Below are positions 51,741 through 60,224 of a stretch of DNA of 64,000 bases, one piece after another (position 1 is the first letter of the stretch; the number at the start of each line of letters is the position of its first letter). Source of the DNA: Dyadobacter sp. CY312 (GTDB lineage Bacteria > Bacteroidota > Bacteroidia > Cytophagales > Spirosomataceae). The position numbers and the translations under genes are program-made. Under the pieces are notes generated by a model. That model was not told the origin of the DNA. It ran no database searches and was given only the letters and a program-made list of their open reading frames with translations. The DNA is taken from the NCBI RefSeq assembly GCF_021390535.1, contig NZ_JAJUXG010000001.1:124001-188000 (forward strand), read 5' to 3'.

Positions 51741-53546
51741 CTAGCTTCTTTGCGTATTGGGTATTTCAATGTCAATAAGTGTTCCCTGTTCTGGCTGGTT
51801 GCTGATCTTTATTTTTCCGGAGAGGCTTTGCACCCGGTTTTTCACATTGTTAAGACCAATTCCCTGTTTAGAAGTCGCATCAATACCCTGGCCATTATCG
51901 GATACGAGGAGCTGGATTGTTTTTGCAGTTTCGGCCAGACTGATGGACGCGGAAGTTGCATTGGAGTGTTTAATAATGTTGTTGGCCAGTTCCAGTACAA
52001 TGCTGTACAATTCAAACTCCGTTTTGTTCCCGTATCGTTTATCCTGCGTATTGTGATCGAAGGTAAACTGAATATTTTTGTTTTCACTCAGTTTACTTGT
52101 CAGTCTACCCAAAGCCATAATCAAACCATGCTCTTCCAGTTCCGCCGGCATGAGGTTATGTGAAAGACTACGTACTTCTTTGTAGGCCGCACCTACCATT
52201 TCATGCACCCGATTGTATATTTTTTGCTCTTCTTCCGGAAGCGATTTTTTGTCAATACCAAAAAGATACCAGTTCAAGGAAGCGAGTGTTCCACCCAGGT
52301 GATCATGCAGCTCAGCTGCAACCCGTTTACGTTCAATGGTTTGACCCTGGATCATTGCCTCCTGTATCTCAGCGTTTTTCCTGCGAAGCTTTTTATTATT
52401 ATTCCACAAAAAGGCTGCAAATGCTATGATGAGACAGCTGAAACCAATCAAAACGCGCTGAACCTGATTTTGATCGTCAATAATCTGCTTCTGTATGGCA
52501 GAATCCATCTGCTCATTTTCGTACATAAGCTGGTACATCGTATACTGTCGCCTGATGTAGTCGTCATGAATTTGCCGGCGGTAGTAATAGGCGTTTTCAC
52601 TGTGATAAATGGACTGTTCCAGCATACTCTTTGCTTTGTAAGAACGTCCAAGTGTTTGGTGGGCCCAGTTGGTTTGCTGGGTTGTGTTGTACTTTTTTGA
52701 ATAAACCAGTGCGCGGTTACAAGCTTCAATCGCTTTATCATATTTGCCGTCCCAATAATAAGAATTACCCAGGTCATTAAGCAAACTAAGCTCTCCGTAA
52801 AAGTTTTGAGTAGTCTGGTACAATTTCAAAGCCTGAAGGTATTGCTTCTCTGCGTCCTTATGATTTTCCCCGCGGACATACAGGTAACCCCGGTTTTGCA
52901 GCACAGACGCTTTTCCATTCGGCATCTTCAGCTTTTCATAAATCGAAAAAGCCTGATCATAACATTCGAACGCTTCTTTCAGCTGATTCTGCTCGCGGTG
53001 CATAGTGCCCATATTTTCCAGGCAGACAGCTTTTGAGCTGTCGTCGTCCATGGCAATGAATACCTTCAGAGCATATTCGTAATTAACCTTAGCTGAATCC
53101 CATTGGCGATATTCAGAATAGCTTTCCGCCACAAATCGCTTTGCATGAGCAACATAAAGGGGTAGATGTTCCTTCTGTGCCAAAAGTAAAGTTTCATTGG
53201 AAAGCTCACGTAGCAAATCGTAGCTTCCATCCATCAGATAAAAAGTACTCAGCAAGTTGTATGCCAGAATTTTACCTTTATTCCACTGATGTTTCTGAGC
53301 CAGTTTAAGCACTTCTTTTGCGTTGACCATCGTCTTTTCAGCATCCTTGTACAGGTAAGACCTGGCGAGAGCAAGGCACTCATAGATACGAACGGTATCC
53401 TGTTCAAAATCAGCCTGGCGATTTTCAGTAAGATTAAACTCTGAGTCTCTGACAGCGGTGAGCTTTGAGTCAAACGAGGTACATTGAAGACCTGTGAGCA
53501 GGAGCGAGAAAACGACCAGAATCCCTAACTTGTATAAAGTAGTCAT
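51741..53546 (-). CDS. TPR-containing sensor histidine kinase (HisKA_3 type)
   Basis: The 601-residue product begins with a lipoprotein-like signal (LLLTGLQC, Cys21) and several tetratricopeptide repeats (about 60-345; e.g. CLENMGTMHREQNQLKEAFECYDQAF), one transmembrane helix (about 360-380: VLIGFSCLIIAFAAFLW), a HisKA_3 dimerisation domain with the phospho-His in RVAAELHDHLGGTLA (near residue 428) and a HATPase (DNGQGIDATSKQGIGLNNVKNRV). This is the Bacteroidota TPR-kinase family normally paired with a LuxR-type regulator; none is adjacent. The ATG at 53546 is preferred over one at 53573. Confidence 0.9.
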   Translation of the reverse strand: MTTLYKLGILVVFSLLLTGLQCTSFDSKLTAVRDSEFNLTENRQADFEQDTVRIYECLALARSYLYKDAEKTMVNAKEVLKLAQKHQWNKGKILAYNLLSTFYLMDGSYDLLRELSNETLLLAQKEHLPLYVAHAKRFVAESYSEYRQWDSAKVNYEYALKVFIAMDDDSSKAVCLENMGTMHREQNQLKEAFECYDQAFSIYEKLKMPNGKASVLQNRGYLYVRGENHKDAEKQYLQALKLYQTTQNFYGELSLLNDLGNSYYWDGKYDKAIEACNRALVYSKKYNTTQQTNWAHQTLGRSYKAKSMLEQSIYHSENAYYYRRQIHDDYIRRQYTMYQLMYENEQMDSAIQKQIIDDQNQVQRVLIGFSCLIIAFAAFLWNNNKKLRRKNAEIQEAMIQGQTIERKRVAAELHDHLGGTLASLNWYLFGIDKKSLPEEEQKIYNRVHEMVGAAYKEVRSLSHNLMPAELEEHGLIMALGRLTSKLSENKNIQFTFDHNTQDKRYGNKTEFELYSIVLELANNIIKHSNATSASISLAETAKTIQLLVSDNGQGIDATSKQGIGLNNVKNRVQSLSGKIKISNQPEQGTLIDIEIPNTQRS

Positions 53547-53623
53547 ATTATCGTATACCAGGTGGGATGGCAATATTCTCGGGTAATGTTAGTTCATTTG
53601 AAAAGGACGTTGAGTTCATTTTT

Positions 53624-53631
53624 CAAATATA
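53624..53631 (-). promoter_or_regulatory. Possible -7 box (TATATTTG) for the TPR kinase
   Basis: The minus strand reads TATATTTG 77 nt upstream of the kinase start, matching TAnnTTTG; no -33 TTG at the usual distance. Confidence 0.25.
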
Positions 53632-53689
53632 AAAACGAATGGCGGAATTGTTGGTATAGGCAATAAATTAAATAGAATTCGGAATTATC

Positions 53690-54304
53690 CTATTTGCTGA
53701 CATATAGACTTCCCTTTATGCTAAAACGATAGGGTAAATCTATGCCTACATTGATACCAATTCGGGGAGAAACTGTGATTTCTTTTTTCTCCTCTATACC
53801 TTCCGTTATATACAAGTTTCCTTCTATAAACGACTTATTGTTGTGGTAAGTGCGTTCTATGCCCATGGCTTGCACAAGTTTTCCCGGACCGCGGCAAAGG
53901 TCTCTTACAGAAAAAGGCTTTTGCAGATCATAATTCACTTTTCTACTTAACATACGCCTTTGCTGCATAAGCGCTATGCCGCGTAATGGTTGTAATGCTC
54001 TTATCAGTACGGCTTCGCCAATGCCTTCCTGGTTACTTACAACGTTAATGCACTGGTACATGCCATAAATCAGATAAACATAGATGGTACCCGGAGTTCG
54101 GTACATGGGTTCCGTTCTGGCTGTTCGTCTGTTAAAAGCATGGCAGGCGGGATCGTCGCATAAATAGGCCTCCGTTTCAACAATAATCCCGCTGGTGGAG
54201 CCATCGGGACTATCATGAACGAGCTCGCAACCCAGCAGCGCTCTGGCGAGTGAAATGGTATCGAGCGATTGATAAAATGAAAGTGGAAGCCTGTTGTCTC
54301 CCAT
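53690..54304 (-). CDS. 3-methyladenine DNA glycosylase (AAG/MPG type)
   Basis: The 204-residue product has the AAG fold: ARALLGCELVH, the catalytic Glu in GIIVETEAYLCDDPACHAFNRRT (near residue 42), PGTIYVYLIYGMYQCINVV and IRALQPLRG. It removes alkylated and deaminated purines in base excision repair. The gene lies 4 bp downstream of the yicC-like gene on the same strand, so they share a transcript. Length agrees with bacterial members. Confidence 0.93.
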   Translation of the reverse strand: MGDNRLPLSFYQSLDTISLARALLGCELVHDSPDGSTSGIIVETEAYLCDDPACHAFNRRTARTEPMYRTPGTIYVYLIYGMYQCINVVSNQEGIGEAVLIRALQPLRGIALMQQRRMLSRKVNYDLQKPFSVRDLCRGPGKLVQAMGIERTYHNNKSFIEGNLYITEGIEEKKEITVSPRIGINVGIDLPYRFSIKGSLYVSK

Positions 54305-54308
54305 TTTC

Positions 54309-55196
54309 TTAGATAATATTCATGGTTTGTTCCTTTATCTTTTCCAGTTCGTCCTTCATTTGAACGACCAGATGCTGGATGGTGGCGTCATTAGCCTTAG
54401 AACCAATTGTATTGATTTCCCTACCAATTTCCTGCGCGATAAAGTTCAGCTTTTTACCGTTGCTTTCCGGAGATTCCAGTGTTTCTCTGAAGTAGGTAAG
54501 GTGATTGGCTAGTCTTATTTTCTCTTCCGAAATATCAAATTTCTCTATGTAGTAGATCAATTCCTGCTCAAAGCGGTTCGGATCAAAATTGTCGTCAGAA
54601 AGCAGGTCGCGAACCTGTTTTTCCAAACGTTCACGTACAGCGGGAATCCTTAGTTTATCCTGTTCAGTAACGCTGCCTAGCAAGTTATCAATTGTGGTAA
54701 TGTAGTCGTTAAACTTGTCAGCGGTCATTTTGCCTTCCTGCTCTCTGAATACATTACATTTCCGGATCGCTTCCAGCACTGCCACTTTTATCTGCGACCA
54801 GTCATTTTCACGGCTTGATTCGTCAACCGATTCCGTATTGTAGGAATTTGGCAGTTGAAGTGCGATTCTGTACAACTCTGTGTGATCTGGTATGAAGCCA
54901 ATTGAAGTTGCGGTTTCAGACAAGTCGTTAAAGTAAGCTTTAACGAGCGCTTTGTTTACAGTGGTTGAAGCAATTGCTTTCCCGACCGGATGTACTGTTA
55001 AAGTAAATTCTACTTTACCACGTTCAAGTGACTGCGTCAGTAAGTTTCTGATTTCAATTTCCCGCTCAGAGTACTGACGTGGGATGCGGCAGTATATATC
55101 AAGGAATTTTGAATTGAGTGTCTTTATTTCAACCGTAACATTTATAGATTCGGATTCGATGTTGGATACACCGTACCCGGTCATAGATTTTAACAT
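54309..55196 (-). CDS. YicC/YloC-family endoribonuclease
   Basis: The 295-residue product opens with MLKSMTGYGV, the family signature, and ends with the conserved FIAQEIGREINTIGSKANDATIQHLVVQMKDELEKIKEQTMNI segment. The central coiled region (about 150-230) matches DUF1732 and YicC_N. YicC is an RNase that takes part in small-RNA turnover in E. coli. It begins an operon with the glycosylase, which starts 4 bp downstream. It is 95 bp downstream of pdxA on the same strand. Confidence 0.93.
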   Translation of the reverse strand: MLKSMTGYGVSNIESESINVTVEIKTLNSKFLDIYCRIPRQYSEREIEIRNLLTQSLERGKVEFTLTVHPVGKAIASTTVNKALVKAYFNDLSETATSIGFIPDHTELYRIALQLPNSYNTESVDESSRENDWSQIKVAVLEAIRKCNVFREQEGKMTADKFNDYITTIDNLLGSVTEQDKLRIPAVRERLEKQVRDLLSDDNFDPNRFEQELIYYIEKFDISEEKIRLANHLTYFRETLESPESNGKKLNFIAQEIGREINTIGSKANDATIQHLVVQMKDELEKIKEQTMNII

Positions 55197-55291
55197 GTCG
55201 CAAACAAGGAGTTAAAGGATAAGAAGTAAAGAATTACATGTATGAATGTGGCCGAAAGCATTGCTGAATTTGACGTTCACAAATCAGCTGT

Positions 55292-56398
55292 CTAGTTAAA
55301 TCGCTGTTTTCCACCCGATTTTGCAGGATGCTGGCTTTCAGACTGCTGCGGTTTGGATACCAAGGCGTTTTTATCAATCTCACTGCTGTCGGTTCTGTAT
55401 CTGGATACATCGCAAGCCAGATATATTGCTTGCAGAATTGAACCTTCCGAAGCCTGGTTTTTCCCGGCAATGTTGTAAGCAGTCCCGTGATCAGGAGAAG
55501 TACGAACTACCGGTAGCCCCGCTGTGAAATTGACACCTTCATTGAATGCAAGTGTTTTGAAAGGGATCAATCCCTGATCGTGATACATCGCTAAAACGGC
55601 GTCATACTTTTTGTAAGTGCCGGCTGCAAAGAAACCATCGGCTGGAAACGGCCCAATCACAAGGTGCCCTTTGTCCTTGAATGTCTTGATCACAGGCTGG
55701 ATCACCTCTATTTCCTCGCTGCCCAGAAGGCCGTTCTCACCTGCATGCGGATTGAGGCCCAGAACTGCTAGTCTTGGCTTTTTGATACCGAAATCATTTT
55801 TAAGAGATTTAAGCATCTGGTCGATCTTGGCTGTTAATTTCTCGGCTGTAATTTGAGCTTTAACATTTTCTAATGGAATATGACCTGTGAGAACACCCAC
55901 GCGCAAATCCCCTGCAACCATAAACATCAGGGCTTCATCAACCTCGAATGATTTTGCAAAGTATTCCGTATGTCCCGGGAATTTGAAATCGTCGCTTTGA
56001 ATGTTATCCTTATTGATCGGCCCCGTTACAATGGCCTGTATCTTTCCCGACCGCAAATCTTCAACCGCTCTTTTTAAAGCTGCAAGTGATCCTTGTCCGG
56101 CTTCTGCTGTGATCTGACCAGGAGTAATCTCAGTCTGATGGTCGTGCCAGCAGGTAATAACATTGGCTAGTTTAGGGTTGGCCTGCTCTGCTTTTTGAAT
56201 GCCATGCAGCGTCCAGTCCTTCATTTCAAAAAGATTTCTATATTGATTTAGCACGCGCAGTGAGCCGTAAATAATAGGCGTGCACAACTTGGCTAACTGG
56301 TTTCCTTCTAATGCCTTAAGGATTACTTCCGGCCCTATGCCGTTGTAATCGCCCAACGTAATTCCGATGACGGGTTTATTACTTATTTGATCGCTCAT
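55292..56398 (-). CDS. pdxA: 4-hydroxythreonine-4-phosphate dehydrogenase
   Basis: The 368-residue product shows PdxA motifs: VIGITLGDYNGIGPEVILKAL (N-terminus), VTGPINKDN, the metal-binding FPGHTEY (His), NPHAGENG (His/Glu) and MYHDQGLIPFK (His). It oxidises 4-phosphohydroxy-L-threonine with NAD+ in the pyridoxal phosphate pathway. The C-terminal 30 residues (after LQAIYLACDVSRYR) are hydrophilic and low complexity (KPQQSESQHPAKSGGK), longer than the usual end, and are probably disordered. It is divergent from the 2-hydroxyacid dehydrogenase gene (96 bp). Confidence 0.95.
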   Translation of the reverse strand: MSDQISNKPVIGITLGDYNGIGPEVILKALEGNQLAKLCTPIIYGSLRVLNQYRNLFEMKDWTLHGIQKAEQANPKLANVITCWHDHQTEITPGQITAEAGQGSLAALKRAVEDLRSGKIQAIVTGPINKDNIQSDDFKFPGHTEYFAKSFEVDEALMFMVAGDLRVGVLTGHIPLENVKAQITAEKLTAKIDQMLKSLKNDFGIKKPRLAVLGLNPHAGENGLLGSEEIEVIQPVIKTFKDKGHLVIGPFPADGFFAAGTYKKYDAVLAMYHDQGLIPFKTLAFNEGVNFTAGLPVVRTSPDHGTAYNIAGKNQASEGSILQAIYLACDVSRYRTDSSEIDKNALVSKPQQSESQHPAKSGGKQRFN

Positions 56399-56443
56399 GA
56401 ACTTAAAAAGATATTACAACAATTCTAATGTGCTTTTCTATAT

Positions 56444-56451
56444 TACTTTTG
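56444..56451 (+). promoter_or_regulatory. Possible -7 box (TACTTTTG) for the 2-hydroxyacid dehydrogenase
   Basis: TACTTTTG matches TAnnTTTG 43 nt before the ATG; no -33 TTG at the usual distance. Confidence 0.35.
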
Positions 56452-56494
56452 CGGAAGTATTCCACCGGCAAGTTACAAAAAATCCCGTGCTCCC

Positions 56495-57451
56495 ATGAAA
56501 ATCCTGATAGCTGACTCTATGCATTCTTCTCTTTTTACAATGTTTGAAGAACGGGGATGGACCTATTCTTATCAACCAGAGTTTAAGCGTCAGGATATTA
56601 TAGATGCTTTGCCAGGTTATGACGGTCTTGTAATCAGAAGCAAAACTTTTGTTGATAACGAGCTAATGGAAGCCGGAAAGCAGCTGAAATTCATTGCAAG
56701 AGCAGGAGCGGGGTTGGATTTGATTGACCTTGATGTAGCCGCTTTGCGTAAAATCGATGTTTTTCATGCAGGAAAAGGTAACCGGGACGCGGTGGCAGAA
56801 CATGCACTAGGTATGTTGTTGGCTCTGTTTAATAATATTATTCGTGCCGATCGCCAGGTGCGGCAGGGGACTTGGGACAGAGAAGGCAACCGTGGTGTTG
56901 AAATCATGGAAAAAACGGTTGGAATCATCGGTTACGGTAACAACGGTGGTGCAACAGCAAAAAGACTTAGTGGATTTGGTTGCAAAGTGCTGGCTTATGA
57001 CAAATACCGTGACAATTATAGTGATGCGTTTGCAGAAGAAGCTTCAATCGAGCGTATTATGCAAGAAGCGGACATTTTAAGCTTACACATTCCTTTAACG
57101 AGCGAAACTAAATTCCTTGTAAATGAAGATTTTATCCAAGGTTTTACTAAGCCGTTTTATTTGCTTAACCTTTCAAGAGGAGAAACTGCACACCTTCGTG
57201 CAATTGCAGATGGATTAAAGTCTGGCAAAATTAAAGGTGCCTGCCTGGATGTGCTCGAAAATGAGAAATTGAAAAACCTTAAACCCGATCAGCAGGAAGC
57301 TTTTGATTATCTCTGCTCGGTGGATAACGTAGTACTGACACCACATATCGGCGGCTGGACACATGAAAGCTATTACAGGATAAACGAAGTTCTTGTTAGT
57401 CAGATCGAGCGTTGGCTAGACGTAACCAGCACCATTTCCAGCGTGCACTGA
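56495..57451 (+). CDS. D-isomer-specific 2-hydroxyacid dehydrogenase
   Basis: The 318-residue product has the two-domain D-2-hydroxyacid dehydrogenase fold. The NAD motif is VGIIGYGNNGGATAKRL (near residue 145), and the catalytic Arg (NLSRGE), Glu (LDVLENEK) and His (TPHIGGWTHES) are all present. Substrate could be 3-phosphoglycerate or another hydroxyacid; lacking an ACT domain, it is shorter than classical SerA. It stands alone, with pdxA divergent and the DUF421 gene convergent (13 bp between stops). Confidence 0.9.
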   Translation: MKILIADSMHSSLFTMFEERGWTYSYQPEFKRQDIIDALPGYDGLVIRSKTFVDNELMEAGKQLKFIARAGAGLDLIDLDVAALRKIDVFHAGKGNRDAVAEHALGMLLALFNNIIRADRQVRQGTWDREGNRGVEIMEKTVGIIGYGNNGGATAKRLSGFGCKVLAYDKYRDNYSDAFAEEASIERIMQEADILSLHIPLTSETKFLVNEDFIQGFTKPFYLLNLSRGETAHLRAIADGLKSGKIKGACLDVLENEKLKNLKPDQQEAFDYLCSVDNVVLTPHIGGWTHESYYRINEVLVSQIERWLDVTSTISSVH

Positions 57452-57464
57452 CCTTGGATAATTG

Positions 57465-57965
57465 TTAGTTTTCTTCCTTTAAAACCACGCTCAGATTACC
57501 AGTTGATTCAAGATAACAGGTTTTTACTTTCTTGTAGTCGTCAACACCATTTTCTCGAAGCAGCCCATTCAGCTCATCCTCATCCATGAGCTGTTTTTCC
57601 ATGTTTGCTCTGAGAAGCCTGCCATTTCTGATCAGCAGGATAGGCTCAGGTCTGGCCAATTTTCCGAACAGGATTTTTTTATAGCCCATCCAGTCGATAG
57701 CGTAATCCCAAAAAACTAGCGTGCAAATCAAGACAGCTCCTTCTGTGATTGAATTATAGGTTCCCGCCATAGCATTCTGAGCGGCATCGGAGATCATGGT
57801 AATCAGTAAAAGATCACTGATGCTAAGCTGACCCGTTCCGCGGCGGAACATCCGCAGGCATAAATAGATAACCCAATAAGTAATGGTTCCCCTTACAAAT
57901 ATTTCAAGGAGCGACAAACTGGGTATAAACATGTCGTCCCAATGTATGCCAATAAGCTTTTCCAT
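57465..57965 (-). CDS. DUF421/YetF-family membrane protein
   Basis: The 166-residue product has three hydrophobic helices in the first 90 residues (LEIFVRGTITYWVIYLCLRMF; ISDLLLITMISDAAQNAM; EGAVLICTLVFWDYAIDWM) followed by a cytoplasmic YetF-like domain (PEPILLIRNGRLLRANMEKQLMDEDELNGLLRENGV). The conserved SISDLLLITMISDAAQNAM block identifies the family. Its function is unknown; in Bacillus relatives it is linked to spore germination and stress. It converges on the dehydrogenase gene with 13 bp between stops. Confidence 0.9.
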   Translation of the reverse strand: MEKLIGIHWDDMFIPSLSLLEIFVRGTITYWVIYLCLRMFRRGTGQLSISDLLLITMISDAAQNAMAGTYNSITEGAVLICTLVFWDYAIDWMGYKKILFGKLARPEPILLIRNGRLLRANMEKQLMDEDELNGLLRENGVDDYKKVKTCYLESTGNLSVVLKEEN

Positions 57966-57995
57966 GACAGTAATAAATTTCTGCGATTGCTATAA

Positions 57996-58022
57996 AACAA
58001 AAATGCCGACCAAAGGTCGGCA
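57996..58022 (-). terminator. Terminator of the trpS-pap2-prs-rplY operon
   Basis: TGCCGACC / GGTCGGCA (58004-58011, 58015-58022) form a perfect 8-bp stem with a 3-nt loop; on the minus strand the run ATTTTTGTTTT follows. It lies just after the L25 stop. Confidence 0.85.
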
Positions 58023-58059
58023 CATTTGCATCTATTAGCCATGAAAAATAAAATACTTA

Positions 58060-58626
58060 TTATTTGCCTAGTGTACCGCGAAGTGCACGTGGGATCTCCA
58101 CAGAGGCGATCGGGTTGCTAGCAGCTGTCAATATAACAAAATTTTCAGCATTTACTGCACCCACTTTAACTGATTTTCCTAATTCAAGCTCAGTTACGTC
58201 TACGTTTACATAGTCAGGAATGTTTTCAGCCAGACCTTGTACACGCAATTTACGCAATTTTTGGTTCATTTTACCACCTTTCATTACGCCAGTAGAAGTA
58301 CCTGTAAGTTTTACCGGCACATCAACCTTTATCTCTTTACCGTCAATGATCTGCAAAAAATCAGCATGAATCAATGAGTCATTAACCGGGTGAAATTGTT
58401 TTTCCTGTAAAATGGCATTGTAAATCGTTCCCTCGATGTTGAGGGTAACATTAAAAATATCCGGTGTGAAAAGCAACTCGCGGAACAACATAGCAGGTGC
58501 ATAAAAATGTACTTGCTCGTTTCCACCATACAGTACAGACGGAACATAACCTTGTGAACGAAGTTCCTGGGCTTCCACCTTACCGAGATTCGCTCTTTTA
58601 AACCCTACAATCTCATGCGTTTTCAT
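58060..58626 (-). CDS. rplY: 50S ribosomal protein L25 (CTC form)
   Basis: The 188-residue product has the L25 5S rRNA-binding domain (residues 1-95, with LRSQGYVPSVLYGG and LQEKQFHPVNDSLIHADFLQI) and the C-terminal TL5/CTC beta domain (about 100-185, VPVKLTGTSTGVMKGG). This two-domain form is the usual one in Bacteroidota. It follows prs on the same strand (36 bp), a gene order conserved in many bacteria, and ends at a strong terminator. Confidence 0.95.
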   Translation of the reverse strand: MKTHEIVGFKRANLGKVEAQELRSQGYVPSVLYGGNEQVHFYAPAMLFRELLFTPDIFNVTLNIEGTIYNAILQEKQFHPVNDSLIHADFLQIIDGKEIKVDVPVKLTGTSTGVMKGGKMNQKLRKLRVQGLAENIPDYVNVDVTELELGKSVKVGAVNAENFVILTAASNPIASVEIPRALRGTLGK

Positions 58627-58662
58627 AAGAATATTTAATTTGAAAGTTAAAAAAAATAAAAT

Positions 58663-59610
58663 TTACTGATTATAATTTATAAATAATGAACTAATAGATT
58701 CATGATCACGGATCCGTCCGATGGCCTTTGCAAATATTTCAGCGACAGATAGTACCCGGATTTTTTCGTTGTGTTGTTTCAGAGGAATCGTATCAGTAAT
58801 GATCAGTTCTTCCAAAACAGAATTTGCAATGTTTTCGTGCGCTTTGCCAGACATAATTGCGTGTGTACTTATAGCACGTACAGAATTGGCGCCCTTATCA
58901 AGGATGAGTTCTGCTGCTTTGCAAAGCGTACCACCCGTATCAATAAGGTCATCTACCAACACTACATCCATACCTTCCACATCTCCAATTACCTGCATAC
59001 TGGCAATTTCATTGGCTCTTTTCCTGTGTTTATCACAAAGGATCATATCCACGTTCAGGAACTTGGCAAAGTTTCTTGCACGGGCCGCACCGCCCATGTC
59101 GGGAGAGGCAATCAATAGATTTTTAAGGCCCAGCGACTGAATGTATGGAACAAAAATGGAGGTTCCTTCCAGGTGGTCAACCGGTAAATCGAAGAATCCC
59201 TGAATCTGTCCGGCATGCAAATCAAGTGTCATGAGGCGGTCAACACCCACAGAAGTAAGCAGGTTGGCTACCACTTTTGCAGCAATTGCTACGCGTGGCT
59301 TGTCCTTTCTGTCCTGACGGGCGTATCCGAAATAAGGAATCACAACTGTTACATAATGGGCAGAAGCACGGCGAGCGGCATCAACCATAAGTAACAATTC
59401 CATCAGGTTATCGGTAGGAGGGAAAGTGGATTGTATTAAAAATACGTCACATCCCCGTACTGATTCTTCAAAACTTGGAGATAATTCTCCGTCACTAAAC
59501 TTCCTTAATGTGTAGCCACCCAGTTCTTTACCATAATACCGTGCAATGTTCTTTGCAAGATATTCTGATTGACTTCCTGAAAATATTTTAACGGTGTTGA
59601 ATGAGCCCAT
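58663..59610 (-). CDS. prs: Ribose-phosphate pyrophosphokinase
   Basis: The 315-residue product makes PRPP from ribose 5-phosphate and ATP. The family blocks are visible: FSDGELSPSFEESVRGCDVFLIQS, the ATP loop region YFGYARQDRK, LDLHAGQIQGFF, SPDMGGAARA and the PRPP-binding VVLVDDLIDTGGTLCKAAELI. The gene lies between the PAP2 gene (35 bp upstream) and rplY, as in other Bacteroidota. A -7-like box at 59630-59637 may give it an internal promoter. Confidence 0.96.
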   Translation of the reverse strand: MGSFNTVKIFSGSQSEYLAKNIARYYGKELGGYTLRKFSDGELSPSFEESVRGCDVFLIQSTFPPTDNLMELLLMVDAARRASAHYVTVVIPYFGYARQDRKDKPRVAIAAKVVANLLTSVGVDRLMTLDLHAGQIQGFFDLPVDHLEGTSIFVPYIQSLGLKNLLIASPDMGGAARARNFAKFLNVDMILCDKHRKRANEIASMQVIGDVEGMDVVLVDDLIDTGGTLCKAAELILDKGANSVRAISTHAIMSGKAHENIANSVLEELIITDTIPLKQHNEKIRVLSVAEIFAKAIGRIRDHESISSLFINYNQ

Positions 59611-59629
59611 GGCTAACTTAAAATTTGCG

Positions 59630-59637
59630 CAAAATTA
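59630..59637 (-). promoter_or_regulatory. Possible -7 box (TAATTTTG) for prs
   Basis: The minus strand reads TAATTTTG, matching TAnnTTTG, 19 nt upstream of the prs ATG; no -33 TTG at the usual distance. Confidence 0.3.
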
Positions 59638-59645
59638 AACAAAAA

Positions 59646-60224
59646 TCAATTAATACGATAGTATTTCACTAAAAATATGAAATAGAGGCGAATACAAAGC
59701 CAGGCGGATAGGATGCCTACCATAGCACCAACCAGAATATCGCCCGGGTAATGCACGCCTACATATACTCTGCTGTAAGAATATAAACCTGCCCAGGCGA
59801 GTACCAACCACATGTACTTTATTTTGTCTTTCAGTAAAACAAACCAGACAGTTGCCAAAGCAAAGCTAGTGGAAGCATGTGAGGAAGCAAAGCCAAAGGA
59901 ACCTCCACAGCCCGCAACCTCATGTACAAGTCCGGCAAGCGTAGGTTCATGGCAAGGTCTGAAACGTTCGAAATAAGGTTTCATAATCCCCGAAGTGATT
60001 TTGTCTGCAAATACCACAGCTACTATAACTGTAACCAGAATAGCAACCGACTTTTTCCCTTCGGTCTTCACGGAAACCGCGATCAAAACAACGTAAAGCG
60101 GAATCCAGGTGTACTTAAATGTAATCCAATACATCAATGTATCGGCCCACGGTGCATTGATCCCATTGAGCCAGAGAAACAATTCCTGGTCCGTATGTAT
60201 CAGGCTGTTTACTGTTTCTGTCAT
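59646..60224 (-). CDS. PAP2-family membrane phosphatase
   Basis: The 192-residue product has about five transmembrane helices and the three phosphatase motifs: KPYFERFRPC (KxxxxxxRP), SSHAS within GFASSHASTSFALAT (PSGH-like, with Ser in place of Pro-Ser) and SRVYVGVHYPGD (SRxxxxxH). It probably dephosphorylates undecaprenyl diphosphate or phosphatidate at the periplasmic face. The gene overlaps trpS by the ATGA tetranucleotide, so they are translationally coupled, and prs follows 35 bp later. Confidence 0.92.
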   Translation of the reverse strand: MTETVNSLIHTDQELFLWLNGINAPWADTLMYWITFKYTWIPLYVVLIAVSVKTEGKKSVAILVTVIVAVVFADKITSGIMKPYFERFRPCHEPTLAGLVHEVAGCGGSFGFASSHASTSFALATVWFVLLKDKIKYMWLVLAWAGLYSYSRVYVGVHYPGDILVGAMVGILSAWLCIRLYFIFLVKYYRIN

